Below, piece by piece: positions 17,955 to 27,788 of a stretch of DNA of 64,000 nt (the first letter of the stretch is position 1; every line of letters begins with the position of its first letter). The position numbers were made by a program, and so were the translations under genes. Origin of the DNA: Cyanobacterium sp. T60_A2020_053. GTDB lineage: Bacteria; Cyanobacteriota; Cyanobacteriia; Cyanobacteriales; Cyanobacteriaceae. The stretch lies in contig JACYMF010000057.1 of NCBI GenBank assembly GCA_015272165.1, forward strand, positions 1 to 64,000. The letters are read 5' to 3'. The notes beneath the pieces were generated by a model that was not told the origin of the DNA, searched no databases, and saw only the letters and a list, made by a program, of their open reading frames with translations.

Positions 17955-18314
17955 ATGAACAAAATCAAAGAGCAAATCAAAGAAAAATGGCTAGATTATT
18001 GGGAAAAAAATAGGACATGGATTATTACTTCCTGCCAATATAACGGCTATCGCAAAACTCCCGATAACGGTAGAAGACCCCGATCCGAATTTATCATTGT
18101 AGTATTAACCATATTATCAAGCCAATTTGCCCAAACATGGCTAGAAATTTTTTATAGCTTAAACTCTAATGAAGACGACATTGTTAAAGCGTTAGGCTTG
18201 GACTTCGATCCTGATTTAGAACTTAAAAAGAGACAAGATTCAGAACAACAAGCGCACCTCATCCCAGCCAACGATCCGAAACAACTACCACAAACCCTCG
18301 AAAAACATAGATAA
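17955..18314 (+). CDS. DUF5331-family protein, copy 2
   Basis: A 119-residue protein that matches the DUF5331 pattern well: KEQIKEKWLDYWEKNRTWI at the N-terminus, NGRRPRSEFIIVVLTIL in the middle, LDFDPDLELKKR near residue 90 and a short polar tail. Members of this family occur beside chlL/chlN, so a role in assembly or regulation of dark protochlorophyllide reductase is a reasonable guess from context alone. No cofactor motif is visible. Its stop codon is followed within four bases by an R6 hairpin that is split by an R1 insertion. Confidence 0.75.
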   Translation: MNKIKEQIKEKWLDYWEKNRTWIITSCQYNGYRKTPDNGRRPRSEFIIVVLTILSSQFAQTWLEIFYSLNSNEDDIVKALGLDFDPDLELKKRQDSEQQAHLIPANDPKQLPQTLEKHR

Positions 18315-18318
18315 AAAA

Positions 18319-18577
18319 CTCCCCTCTCCTATGGGAGCAGGGCGTTTTCATTCTCAAAAATGTTAGTTTCTCAAACTAGCCAATAATCTGAAATTCAGAG
18401 GTTTTTAACTACTAATAAATCAATTAATAGTAAAAAATCCTCCTGTCTCCCTGAATCTCCCCCCTTTTTAAGGGGGGTTGGGGGGGATCATCCTTATATT
18501 GTCTTCTTGTCAAAAACAAATCAATTTTGATCCTGACTTTGAAAACACCCTGCTATGGGAGAGGGGTTGGGCATGAG
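18319..18577. repeat. R6 hairpin interrupted by R1, between DUF5331 and chlN
   Basis: CTCCCCTCTCCTATGGGAG on the left and CTATGGGAGAGGGGTTGGG on the right are the two parts of one R6 copy, split by R1 at 18338-18552. The repeated CTATGGGAG (18329-18337 and 18553-18561) is the 9-bp target duplication. Confidence 0.85.
18338..18552. mobile_element. R1 MITE, 215 bp, copy 2 (inverted)
   Basis: Starts CAGGGCGTTTTCATTCTC and ends GACTTTGAAAACACCCTG. It is the reverse complement of the 7853-8067 copy, of identical length and nearly identical sequence, flanked by the 9-bp duplication CTATGGGAG. It lies inside the probable chl operon, about 60 bp upstream of chlN, and could affect readthrough into chlN. 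Confidence 0.9.
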
Positions 18578-18595
18578 GGTTAAACAAACAATTAA

Positions 18596-20014
<1,419 letters not shown>

Positions 20015-20015
20015 A

Positions 20016-20110
20016 TAGTGGTTGCTGAAAAAGTGGAATCGTGAGGGCAAATGGATAATGGACAATTATGAGGTTTTACTATCTCCGTGTAGTAGATGTA
20101 ATATTGTAGT
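20016..20110. repeat. R3 element after chlN
   Basis: TAGTGGTTGCTGAAAAAGTGG begins one base after the chlN stop. The following GTGAGGGCAAATGGATAATG and GAGGTTTTACTATCTC match, inverted, the R3 copies at 405-500 and 63350-63443. Confidence 0.75.
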
Positions 20111-20259
20111 TTGAAGTACATTTTCATCAAAAAAGCCCTGTAAGGGTGATAAGGCTTATACAATCAGTATTTTGAGTTCCTTCTCGCCCCACAGGGAAAA
20201 TTTTGATAAATGTTTGAATGATGTCAAAATCGATAGAATCTAACAAAATTTTTATCGGT

Positions 20260-21873
20260 TTAATAATTCCATCCACTCAGTAAACTTTGAGTATAAGGGT
20301 GTTGAGGATTATTAAAAATTTCGGTGGTGGGCGCTAATTCCACTATTTTACCTTGATTCATTACTGCAATGCGGTTACAAAAATAGCGCGCGACGGCTAA
20401 GTCATGGGTAATAAATAAATAAGTCAGATTAAATTCTTCTTTTAAATTGAGCATTAATTCTAAAACTTGACTTTGGATAGTGGCATCTAACATACTCACT
20501 GCCTCATCACAAATAATTAATTGTGGATTGGTAATTAAAGCGCGCGCCACCGCTACCCTCTGTTGTTGCCCTCCCGATAATTGTTTGGGATAACGATTGA
20601 TATAGTCTTCAAATGGTGTTAAACCTACTTTATTTAACATTTTGATTACTTTTGACCTAATTTCTTTTTTATCCCCTAATTTATGGATAATAAGCGGTTC
20701 TGAGAGAATATTTAATACCGTCATCATGGGGTTTAAACTGGCTTGAGGGTCTTGAAAAATCATTTGCAGTTGACGGCGCACGGATTTAAGAGAGTTTTTC
20801 TTGAGTGTTACTAAGTTTTTGCCCTGAAAATTTACTTGTCCTTCCGTAGCTTTAATGAGTTGTAAAATTGTGCGCGATAAGGTACTTTTTCCGCAACCTG
20901 ATTCTCCCACTAAACCGATAATTTCCCCTTGATATATTTGTAAGTTAATATCATCAACTGCTTTGATTAATTTACTTTTTTTACCTAACATTCTTTGAAA
21001 AATATTAGGTTCTAAACTATAAGTTTTGTGTAAATTTCTGATTTCTAAGATAATTTCAGGATTGCTATTTTTTAAGCTATTTAATACTTGGGGAGAAGGA
21101 GGATTAAATGCTAAGGATGAGTTAAATAATTGCTTTGTATAGCTATGGTGAGGGGCGCTGATTATTTCTTTGGTTAAACCTGTTTCTACTATTTTACCTT
21201 GATACATCACCGATAAATAATCGCTGTAGGTTGCTACCATGGCTAAATCATGGGAAATCAAGAGTAAACTAACATTTTTTTCTCGACATAAATAAGTAAA
21301 TTCTGCCAATATTTGTCGAGAAATAGTCACATCTAAACTGGTGGTAGGTTCATCAGCTATGATCAATTTTGGTTCTAATAATAAAGCTAAAGCAATAGCT
21401 ACTCTCTGGCGCATTCCACCGCTAAACTCATGGGGATATTGCTCAAAACGATCCGTAGCAATTTTAACCATTTCAAGGGTAGTTAAAACTTTACGTTTTG
21501 CTTCTTGAAAAGTTAGATTTGGCTGATGAGTTTGTAAAGTTTCTAAGCAATGATTCCCGATAGTCATTAAAGGGTTTAACCTTGTCATGGGGTCTTGAAA
21601 GACTAATCCTACCGCTTCTCCTCGAAATTTTCTTAATTGTGAGGGGGTATAGCTTAAAATTGATTCTCCTTGAAAGCAAATATCCCCTGTAATGGTGCTT
21701 TTGGACGGTAATAAACGCAAAATACTTTTACCGATGGTAGATTTTCCACTGCCAGACTCACCTACCAGCGCCCTCACTTCTCCTTTTTCTAACTGGAAGG
21801 ATACTTCATCTACCGCCCAATTATCGTCGCCGTAGGCTATTTTTAGATTATCAATGCTAAGGAGAGAAGTCAT
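20260..21873 (-). CDS. Oligopeptide/dipeptide-type ABC transporter ATPase, two fused ATPase domains
   Basis: The 537-residue protein is a tandem of two ABC ATPases like a DppD-DppF or GsiA/YejF fusion. Domain 1 (about 1-260): Walker A GESGSGKST, signature FSGGMRQR, Walker B LIIADEP. Domain 2 (about 275-537): Walker A GESGCGKST, signature LSGGQQQR, Walker B LIICDEA. Both domains carry the oligopeptide-family C-terminal motif HPYTQ/HHSYTKQL. The Walker B aspartate-glutamate of domain 2 is present (DEA). It would energise import of peptides or nickel-like ligands. No permease or binding protein genes are adjacent, as is common in cyanobacteria where these genes are scattered. Confidence 0.92.
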   Translation of the reverse strand: MTSLLSIDNLKIAYGDDNWAVDEVSFQLEKGEVRALVGESGSGKSTIGKSILRLLPSKSTITGDICFQGESILSYTPSQLRKFRGEAVGLVFQDPMTRLNPLMTIGNHCLETLQTHQPNLTFQEAKRKVLTTLEMVKIATDRFEQYPHEFSGGMRQRVAIALALLLEPKLIIADEPTTSLDVTISRQILAEFTYLCREKNVSLLLISHDLAMVATYSDYLSVMYQGKIVETGLTKEIISAPHHSYTKQLFNSSLAFNPPSPQVLNSLKNSNPEIILEIRNLHKTYSLEPNIFQRMLGKKSKLIKAVDDINLQIYQGEIIGLVGESGCGKSTLSRTILQLIKATEGQVNFQGKNLVTLKKNSLKSVRRQLQMIFQDPQASLNPMMTVLNILSEPLIIHKLGDKKEIRSKVIKMLNKVGLTPFEDYINRYPKQLSGGQQQRVAVARALITNPQLIICDEAVSMLDATIQSQVLELMLNLKEEFNLTYLFITHDLAVARYFCNRIAVMNQGKIVELAPTTEIFNNPQHPYTQSLLSGWNY

Positions 21874-21874
21874 A

Positions 21875-21920
21875 TTGTAAATTATGAATTATGAGTTATG
21901 AATTATGAATTTCCCTTGCC
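21875..21920. repeat. Heptanucleotide tandem array (STRR)
   Basis: Consecutive copies of ATTATGA / ATGAATT in the gap between the ABC ATPase start and htrA. Followed by ATTATCAATTATCTATTGTC-type decamer repeats up to about 21970. Nothing else is visible here. Confidence 0.7.
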
Positions 21921-22019
21921 CTTTTAACCCATTATCAATTATCTATTGTCCATTATCAATTATCCATTGCTCTCATAATTCATTACAATGGGGTAACAAG
22001 ACATTAATATAACTTAGAT

Positions 22020-23183
22020 ATGAGCCGATTATTCTCTAAGGTTATCATCTCCGCCGGATTCTTGAGCGCTGGTATGGCTTTGGGGTGGTGGAGTACAGAA
22101 AAACTCAAATTAGAAAGCAACCAACCCCGTGAAATTTTGCCCCAAATCAACAAAATTTTACCTGTTTTTGACCCTGAAATTACCACAGACAAAAATCCTA
22201 ACTATAATTTTATCGCCTCTGCTGTGGAAAAAGTTGCTCCGGCAGTGGTGAGAATTAACGCCGAGCGAGAAATTGGGTTCAACATACCTCAAAAATTACA
22301 AAAAAACTTTTTTGGTAGTGATTTACCACAAGAACGAGAAGAAATAGGCTCAGGTTCTGGATTTATTGTACAAGAAGACGGTTTAATTCTGACTAATGCC
22401 CATGTGGTGGAGGGCGCTAGTTTTGTCTCCGTTTCTCTCCAAGATGGTCGTATTTTTGACGGTGAAGTCTTAGGAGTTGATACCATGACAGATGTGGCGG
22501 TGGTGAAAATTTCTGCTCTGGATTTACCGACAGTATCCATGGGCAATAGTGAAGCCATTAATACTGGGGAGTGGGCTATCGCCATAGGTAATCCTCTCGG
22601 TTTAAATCATACCGTCACGGCGGGTATTATCAGCGCCCTCAACCGCACCAGTAATGAAGTGGGCATACCCGACAAAAAAGTGCGCTTTATTCAAACTGAT
22701 GCCGCCATCAATCCGGGCAACTCAGGAGGTCCACTCCTCAATGCACAAGGGGAAGTAATTGGTATTAATACCGCCATTCGTGCTGATGCGCAGGGCTTAG
22801 GTTTTGCCATTCCTATCGAAACCGCTAATCGCATTTCTCAACAACTTTATACGAAAGGAAAAGCAGATCATCCGTACTTAGGGATTCAAATGTTGACCTT
22901 TAATCAAAATATTCCCCGGGATGATAATTTACCCATTTCTCCGGCTGATGAAGATAAACAGGGGGTGTTAATTGTGGCAGTCATTTCCGATTCTCCCGCC
23001 GAAAGAGGCGGAATGTTATTGGGTGATTTAATTATTCAGGTGGGAGATGACAAAATCCTTGAAGCTGTGGAAGTACAAGAATCTGTAGAAAAAAGTAGTA
23101 TTGGTGAAGTTTTACCCGTGACGATTTATCGTCAAGGAGAAATGATGGTTTTAGAGGTAATTCCTGACGAATTTCCCCAATAA
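22020..23183 (+). CDS. HtrA/Deg family serine protease
   Basis: A 387-residue trypsin-like protease with one PDZ domain, of the cyanobacterial HtrA/HhoA/HhoB group that acts in the periplasm or thylakoid lumen on damaged proteins. An N-terminal hydrophobic segment (residues 6-24) serves as signal or anchor. The triad is H128 (LTNAHVVEG), D158 (TMTDVAVVKI) and S235 (NPGNSGGPLL). The PDZ domain follows from about residue 280 (YLGIQMLTFN, GVLIVAVISDSPAERGGM). Start ATG gives a basic MSRLFSK N-terminus. I cannot tell which paralogue it is. Confidence 0.93.
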   Translation: MSRLFSKVIISAGFLSAGMALGWWSTEKLKLESNQPREILPQINKILPVFDPEITTDKNPNYNFIASAVEKVAPAVVRINAEREIGFNIPQKLQKNFFGSDLPQEREEIGSGSGFIVQEDGLILTNAHVVEGASFVSVSLQDGRIFDGEVLGVDTMTDVAVVKISALDLPTVSMGNSEAINTGEWAIAIGNPLGLNHTVTAGIISALNRTSNEVGIPDKKVRFIQTDAAINPGNSGGPLLNAQGEVIGINTAIRADAQGLGFAIPIETANRISQQLYTKGKADHPYLGIQMLTFNQNIPRDDNLPISPADEDKQGVLIVAVISDSPAERGGMLLGDLIIQVGDDKILEAVEVQESVEKSSIGEVLPVTIYRQGEMMVLEVIPDEFPQ

Positions 23184-23800
23184 GTTATCGTGCAAAATTA
23201 ATTGTATATAGGCAAGGGGGTAACAAGGGGCGCACATCCCCTTGCCTTCCTCGTTGTTATAGCTTTGAGAAAAATGAAAGTCACAATTAATTTTGCTTAC
23301 CTACTTAGTTTTGGCTGATACGTTTATGCAGAATAAAACGGCATATACCGTAATAAACTGCAATAGCATTTGAGTAAAATACTCAAAAGGAGGTATCCCT
23401 CAAAGCCTTAAAAAATATTTTTAAGACACTTATGTTATCTGATTTAACAGACTGCTTCACCCACGGAAGCGTTAATAGTATTACTATCCTATTTTTGTAA
23501 GGTACTTCCCCAAAAGGGGCAACCAAAATCTCCCTTTATCGTACATCAAATATTACTTTTCTGAAACCGAAATCGAATACTTTCACAAACTTTTTATTTA
23601 TTTGTCCTTTTATGTCATTTTATATCCGTTTATATAGAAAATCTAAGATTTAGTAAATCTCTTTTACTTTCAGTATGATAAATTGCTGATTGACAGAAGG
23701 AAAAGATGCAAAGATTTTGCAAAAATGAATCTGTGTGAGAAAATTAAACAACAATAACAAAAATAATTAAAATTAGTTTAAAATCACTAAAATTCCCAGA
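23184..23800. other. 617-bp intergenic region with possible structured RNA
   Basis: No protein gene is visible. After the htrA hairpin there are several small inverted pairs: TTGAGTAAAATACTCAA (23372-23388), GCTTCACCCACGGAAGC (about 23454-23470) and TACTTCCCCAAAAGGGGC (about 23503). The region then becomes AT-rich up to the next gene. The clustering of short stems suggests a non-coding RNA or long leader, but I could not match it to a known family such as 6S RNA or tmRNA. Confidence 0.35.
23210..23247. terminator. Stem-loop downstream of htrA
   Basis: AGGCAAGGGG (23210-23219) pairs perfectly with CCCCTTGCCT (23238-23247) around an 18-base loop, 27 bases after the htrA stop codon. There is no T-run, so it may be an mRNA-stabilising hairpin or a repeat rather than an intrinsic terminator. 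A similar GGCAAGGGGTAACAAG stem occurs at 38520-38551. Confidence 0.5.
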
Positions 23801-24364
23801 ATGATTACTTGTCCTAATTGCCAACACGAAAATCCCGATGGCGCGACAGTTTGTGAACTTTGTTTTACAAATCTTCCCGTGAGTAACTCCACTTCTTTAA
23901 GTAAATGCCCTAATTGTGGTGCCAAAGTTCAAGTTAATGCTACTTTTTGTGGTGAATGTGGTTTTAATTTAAGTGCGGTTGGTGGGATGAAGGGCGCTAC
24001 AGAAGTATTAGATGGTCAAACTCAATTACAGTCTTCTCGGGGGAGTTTACTTCACATACAAACTAATTTAACCATCGAATTATCCTCTGATTTACCCGTA
24101 ATTCACATCGGTAAACCCAACGAAAATATTCCCCCTGATATTGATGTGTCAGGGTTTCCTAACTCTCAGGTTGTTTCTCGTATTCATGCGGATATTCGAC
24201 AGGAGGAGGGCGCTTTTTTTATTGAAGATACCGGTAGTGCTAACGGCACTTATATTAATCATATTCCCTTACCTATGGGTAATCGTCATCTTTTAAAAAA
24301 TGGTGATCGCATTGCCTTAGGGAAGGAAGATAAAGTTAGTTTTATTTTTCAATTAATCGGTTAG
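23801..24364 (+). CDS. Double zinc-ribbon and FHA domain protein
   Basis: The 187-residue protein begins with two zinc ribbons: CPNCQHENPDGATVCELC (residues 4-21) and CPNCGAKVQVNATFCGEC (37-54). An FHA domain occupies about 95-187, with the phosphothreonine-binding signature SRIHADI and the later SANGTYIN. FHA domains bind phosphothreonine peptides, so this is likely a partner of Ser/Thr kinases; the ribbons may bind another protein or nucleic acid. The layout is common in cyanobacteria. It is a single-gene unit, with a short AT-rich leader. Confidence 0.9.
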   Translation: MITCPNCQHENPDGATVCELCFTNLPVSNSTSLSKCPNCGAKVQVNATFCGECGFNLSAVGGMKGATEVLDGQTQLQSSRGSLLHIQTNLTIELSSDLPVIHIGKPNENIPPDIDVSGFPNSQVVSRIHADIRQEEGAFFIEDTGSANGTYINHIPLPMGNRHLLKNGDRIALGKEDKVSFIFQLIG

Positions 24365-24460
24365 GGGCGCTATTTCTCTGGCAAAGCTAGACTTTTCACA
24401 CCCAAAATCATTGAAGGATATACGTCAATTTCTCTTAATATAAAACTATCTGATTTTTAT

Positions 24461-24563
24461 TAACTGATATTACGCATCAAACGATATATTAATAAATAGT
24501 TTCAGAGGTTAAATGGGAACGAAAAATTAGTATTTCAATGTTGATTGTGCGTAACGTCAGTTA
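24461..24563. mobile_element. R5 MITE-like element (CTGAYGTTACGCA ends)
   Basis: TAACTGATATTACGCA on the left is matched by TGCGTAACGTCAGTTA on the right, giving 16-bp imperfect terminal inverted repeats around an AT-rich core of about 70 bp. A second copy with the same ends is at 59471-59670. No coding capacity. Confidence 0.75.
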
Positions 24564-24643
24564 TTAAACAACTTCAATCAGAAGTTATGAAAGAAGATGA
24601 GAGAAAATAAATCCAGCGCCCTCCACCCTTCACTATCATTGAT

Positions 24644-25363
24644 TTATTCTGCTAACTCCACACTATCAGCATAACTATAGATTTCGATGCCCAAAGCTTT
24701 TGCCACAGGCAAAGCGCGCTTATCCACCATCGGACAAATTACCATCTTACGATTAATTTCACGGTTGTGACGTTTCGCATAAAAATCTGCCTTTCTTCCA
24801 AAAATATACATTCCAGCCTTATCAATAGAAGATTTGATTTCACAGAGAATAAGTAAACCATTTTTGACAATAATATCAATTTCCACTTGATCTGGTCTGC
24901 CAAAAACCTCCCCTTGATCATCAAATTCTGTCACATTGACAACCTGCACCCCAAAAGAATCCTCTAAAATACCTTTTAAAGCATTACGGAAACTAGCTTC
25001 TGAGTATAAACCCCATCTTGAACCTAAAGCACCGATGGTACTATCATATTTTTTAGAAAGTTCTTTAATTTCAGTTAAACTTTGATCAATTTGGCTTTGC
25101 ATTTTATCAAATCTTTGACTACTTTCATCCCATTTGCGGTTGGCTTCGTCCCATTTTCGATTTTGTTCATCCCATTTTCGAGCTTGTTCTTCTCTGTCGC
25201 TCTGTAATTCTGCTAAGATACGATCAAATTTGTTATCAATTTCTGCTTTAGGAGTGTAATATTCTGATACTGTGCGCAGAATAAAATCTCGAATTAGGGG
25301 ATCATTACTAATTAATGTGGGTAACTCTTGTTTAATTAGGTCTTTAATTTGGGTTTCTGTCAT
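24644..25363 (-). CDS. DUF3782-type PD-(D/E)XK nuclease-like protein with coiled coil
   Basis: Residues 40-110 form a coiled coil with heptad units RKWDEQN, RKWDEAN, RKWDESS encoded by 21-bp tandem repeats. The C-terminal half (about 115-239) has the DUF3782 pattern: SEASFRNALKGIL, FGRPDQVEIDIIVKNGLLILCEIKSS. The D...E-x-K arrangement (EIDIIV, LCEIKS) fits a restriction-endonuclease-like fold. Substrate and function are unknown; related proteins are widespread in cyanobacteria in many copies. Possibly co-transcribed with ruvX (118 bp gap). Confidence 0.85.
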   Translation of the reverse strand: MTETQIKDLIKQELPTLISNDPLIRDFILRTVSEYYTPKAEIDNKFDRILAELQSDREEQARKWDEQNRKWDEANRKWDESSQRFDKMQSQIDQSLTEIKELSKKYDSTIGALGSRWGLYSEASFRNALKGILEDSFGVQVVNVTEFDDQGEVFGRPDQVEIDIIVKNGLLILCEIKSSIDKAGMYIFGRKADFYAKRHNREINRKMVICPMVDKRALPVAKALGIEIYSYADSVELAE

Positions 25364-25481
25364 GGCTTTAGACTCTCAGCATACTAATCTTTATTATAAT
25401 TATTCAATTAATAAAAATTTCGGCTCTCTTACTTTAACTATGATAAAAAGAGTTAATTATCCATTATCCATTTTGAATTAT

Positions 25482-25907
25482 TTATCGACTATCTAACCAT
25501 AGTTGAAGAATAATCGCCGCCGCACGCTGATCAATTAAACCCTTATCTTTACGGGGAGAATATCGTTTTTTTTGTTCTTTAAGTTGCTCTTGCGCTTCTA
25601 CAGAGGTGAATCTCTCATCGATAAATTCCAGGGGTAAATCCAGCGCCCTCCCTACCCTCTCAGCATACTTGACTACTTGCTTGGCTTGATGACCAATTTC
25701 TCCTTCTTGATTGTAGGGCAACCCCACCACCAATACCGTTACTTCTCTCTCTGTTACAATTTGTTGCAAAGCCTTGACATCTTGCTCAAAAGATGATCTG
25801 ACTAAGGTAGTAATTTCTGTGGCAATAATGCCTAAGCCGTCACATCCAGCGATACCAACTCTTCTCAAGCCGATGTCTAAACCTAGGGCAGATATTTTTT
25901 TTGACAT
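25482..25907 (-). CDS. ruvX: RuvX/YqgF family RNase H-like protein
   Basis: The 141-residue protein matches the YqgF family (putative Holliday junction resolvase, also linked to rRNA processing). The N-terminal acidic strand ALGLDIGLRRVGIA, the motif VGLPYNQEGEIG and the block FIDERFTSVEAQEQL with a terminal DQRAAAIILQLWLD carry the RNase H-fold acidic residues. Its ATG overlaps the stop codon of the upstream methyltransferase gene by one base (TAATG arrangement), so translation is coupled. Confidence 0.92.
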   Translation of the reverse strand: MSKKISALGLDIGLRRVGIAGCDGLGIIATEITTLVRSSFEQDVKALQQIVTEREVTVLVVGLPYNQEGEIGHQAKQVVKYAERVGRALDLPLEFIDERFTSVEAQEQLKEQKKRYSPRKDKGLIDQRAAAIILQLWLDSR

Positions 25908-26824
25908 TATTTTTGAGTGATAATGACACGGTGACGGGCGCTGATAGGTATAATTTCAGGGTGCTGAAATCCAACTTTTGTCATAGTTTGCGCCACATCC
26001 AACGAGAAATACTGATCCAAAAAAGGCTCAGTGCTTTTCAGCAAGGTTAACACATAACGGGGCATTTTTTGATAAACTTCCGATTGAGGATTCATGTCCA
26101 TCAAAGCAAAATACCCTCCGGGTTTTACCAACCGATAGGCTTCCTCAATAATTTTTCTTGATGCTTCTTGAGGTAACTCATGAAACACCAAAAAACAAGA
26201 AACCAAATCCAAAGATTCACCATCAAGATGAGTAGTTTCCCCCGCTTGATGTAACCAATTAATGCGCCGTTGCTGTTTTTCCCCTTGATATTTTGCCACC
26301 GCTAGAAAATAAGGAGATAAATCTAATCCCGTAATGTCAGCATTCTTGAAAGTATCAGCTAAAGCAAAAGTGCTTAAACCAACACCACATCCCACATCAA
26401 GAATTTTTGGGGGAGATACAGCAATTTTGCTTTGTAAAACTTCGTGATATTTTTGGCGCAAAGTGGGATCGCCCGACACTTCTGGAGTGGGAGAATAAAT
26501 GGTAGAATGAACCGTATAGGCTGCAGTTTCCAACTCCCAAGCTGGTTGCCATGCTAAATTACCTTTCTCATAAGCATGAAAAGAATTAAGGTAATAAGCA
26601 GGATAATCAAGAGAAGGATTTTCGACTTCTGTTAACTTCTCTTCCCAATCACAGCTACTTTGTAAGGTGTTAACCTTACCTTGCCAATCTAAACCAATTT
26701 TACTTGCCCTTGTCATCATCATTTTTCGGGCATTATGTTTAGCAAAACTAGCTAAAGGTTTAAAACTTAGCAAGGCGTTAATAATTTTAGTGCTGAGAGG
26801 TTGAGAGTTAACAATAGTATTCAT
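25907..26824 (-). CDS. Class I SAM-dependent methyltransferase
   Basis: A 305-residue protein with a Rossmann methyltransferase core: motif I ILDVGCGVGLSTFAL (about 150-164), motif II ITGLDLSPYF, and LVSCFLVFHELP, VKPGGYFALMDMNP further on. A roughly 130-residue N-terminal extension (FKPLASFAKHNARKMM and LDYPAYYLNSFHAYEKGNLAW) is typical of a plant/cyanobacterial group of unknown substrate. Coupled to ruvX by a one-base overlap. An R3 end (TAGGGTTGGCCGAAAAAGTG) lies only six bases upstream of its start codon, so the ribosome site is unusual. Confidence 0.85.
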   Translation of the reverse strand: MNTIVNSQPLSTKIINALLSFKPLASFAKHNARKMMMTRASKIGLDWQGKVNTLQSSCDWEEKLTEVENPSLDYPAYYLNSFHAYEKGNLAWQPAWELETAAYTVHSTIYSPTPEVSGDPTLRQKYHEVLQSKIAVSPPKILDVGCGVGLSTFALADTFKNADITGLDLSPYFLAVAKYQGEKQQRRINWLHQAGETTHLDGESLDLVSCFLVFHELPQEASRKIIEEAYRLVKPGGYFALMDMNPQSEVYQKMPRYVLTLLKSTEPFLDQYFSLDVAQTMTKVGFQHPEIIPISARHRVIITQK

Positions 26825-27165
26825 ATCAATTAGGGTTGGCCGAAAAAGTGGTGTCGTGAGGGGAATGTAGAATGTAGAATGTAGAATGTAGAATTTAGAA
26901 CGTAGAATTAATAATTTTTGATTGGGATGAAAAATACAGTATTTTTATATAAAAAAGTCAATTTATGACACTTTTTGTAATGTAGAATAAATTTTAAACC
27001 TTTGTTTAATATCAAGTTGGTTTGAACACTTACAAATTAGTAATATCAACATCTTAGTTCAATTTATTGAACGATTGGGCTGTTGATTCCGTGTAATTCA
27101 TTACACGGTGGGTAAATTGCGAAGATATAATTTTTTATAACTAATTATCCATTGTTCATTGTCAA
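26825..27165. repeat. Compound repeat block: R3, GTAGAAT array, R2
   Basis: No gene is visible in this 341-bp gap. It begins with an R3 end (26831), contains four or more tandem GTAGAAT-type heptamers (26868-26905), then R3-type interior (TTTTTGATTGGGATGAAAAAT), and finishes with an R2 copy at 27009-27150 in reverse orientation. Confidence 0.75.
27009..27150. mobile_element. R2 MITE-like element, one end truncated
   Basis: ATATCAAGTTGG forms one end; both R2 palindromes follow (TTCAATTTATTGAA and the 20-bp one centred near 27100). The other end stops at CTAATTATCC, where the complete copies continue GAACTTGATAT. The missing end is replaced by ATTGTCCATT-type decamer repeats. Confidence 0.7.
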
Positions 27166-27465
27166 TTATCCATTATTTTGTTGCTCTGCCATCAATTTTT
27201 CAACTTCTTCAGGGGATAATTTTTCCAGTTGTTTCTGAAAAAAAGCGTCTTCATAATCTCTGACTTGTTTATGATAAGTCATATCATTGGTGAAGACTCG
27301 AAAAACATAGGTAGAAACCCAACCTAATAAACCTAATACCAAAATAACTTGACTCCAGATACCAGCGTGGGCGGTATCTACACCTAAAACTTGAAAAGAA
27401 ATATACATGATTCCCCCGACAGCAAAAAAGCCGAGGGCGATTAGAATAGCATCGATTCTGCGCAT
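27166..27465 (-). CDS. DUF3007 family membrane protein
   Basis: A 99-residue protein with two hydrophobic helices (about 7-28 and 38-58) and a charged C-terminal tail with EDAFFQKQLEKLSPEEVEKLM. This matches the DUF3007 family conserved in cyanobacteria and plant plastids. It lies four bases after the ndhL stop, a pairing seen in many cyanobacteria, so a link to the thylakoid NDH-1 complex is plausible from context. Function is not established. Confidence 0.85.
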   Translation of the reverse strand: MRRIDAILIALGFFAVGGIMYISFQVLGVDTAHAGIWSQVILVLGLLGWVSTYVFRVFTNDMTYHKQVRDYEDAFFQKQLEKLSPEEVEKLMAEQQNNG

Positions 27466-27469
27466 AATT

Positions 27470-27721
27470 TTAGTTTAATTGACGACGACGGGGGCGAAAA
27501 TTAAGAAAAGGGCTTAATAGCAACATTCCGGGGAAGGAAAAGAAAACGAGAAAATACATAAATCCGCGCTCGAAGGAACTGGCTACATACCAACGTTGAT
27601 TAAGATAGAAGTATACTCCTCCCGGTATGACGAGAAGATATAACCCACTGAGGGTAAGATATAATCCAGCGGTAATTAGAGTGTTCAAATCAATACTTTG
27701 GATGTCAAAAAGATTTTCCAT
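27470..27721 (-). CDS. ndhL: NAD(P)H-quinone oxidoreductase subunit L
   Basis: From the ATG of [15 protein letters not shown] the protein has 83 residues, the usual NdhL size. Two transmembrane helices (about 15-33 and 54-72) and the motif [20 protein letters not shown]-like segment identify the photosynthetic NDH-1 subunit L (IctA), needed for cyclic electron flow and inorganic carbon uptake. A longer upstream ATG-like reading (12 more hydrophobic residues) was rejected because NdhL homologues start here. Followed directly by the DUF3007 gene. Confidence 0.9.
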   Translation of the reverse strand: MENLFDIQSIDLNTLITAGLYLTLSGLYLLVIPGGVYFYLNQRWYVASSFERGFMYFLVFFSFPGMLLLSPFLNFRPRRRQLN

Positions 27722-27788
27722 TATGACGATGATGGTTATGGTTAAACATAGAATCACTCTCTATTATACATCTTAATTGCGAGATAAT

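Noticed and set aside
23184-23800. 6S RNA or tmRNA gene
   Set aside because: The expected conserved ends (for tmRNA the GGGG-start acceptor and GTTCRAT arm) are not found.
27722-27757. Upstream start for ndhL
   Set aside because: It would add 12 residues absent from NdhL proteins; the internal ATG gives the standard length.
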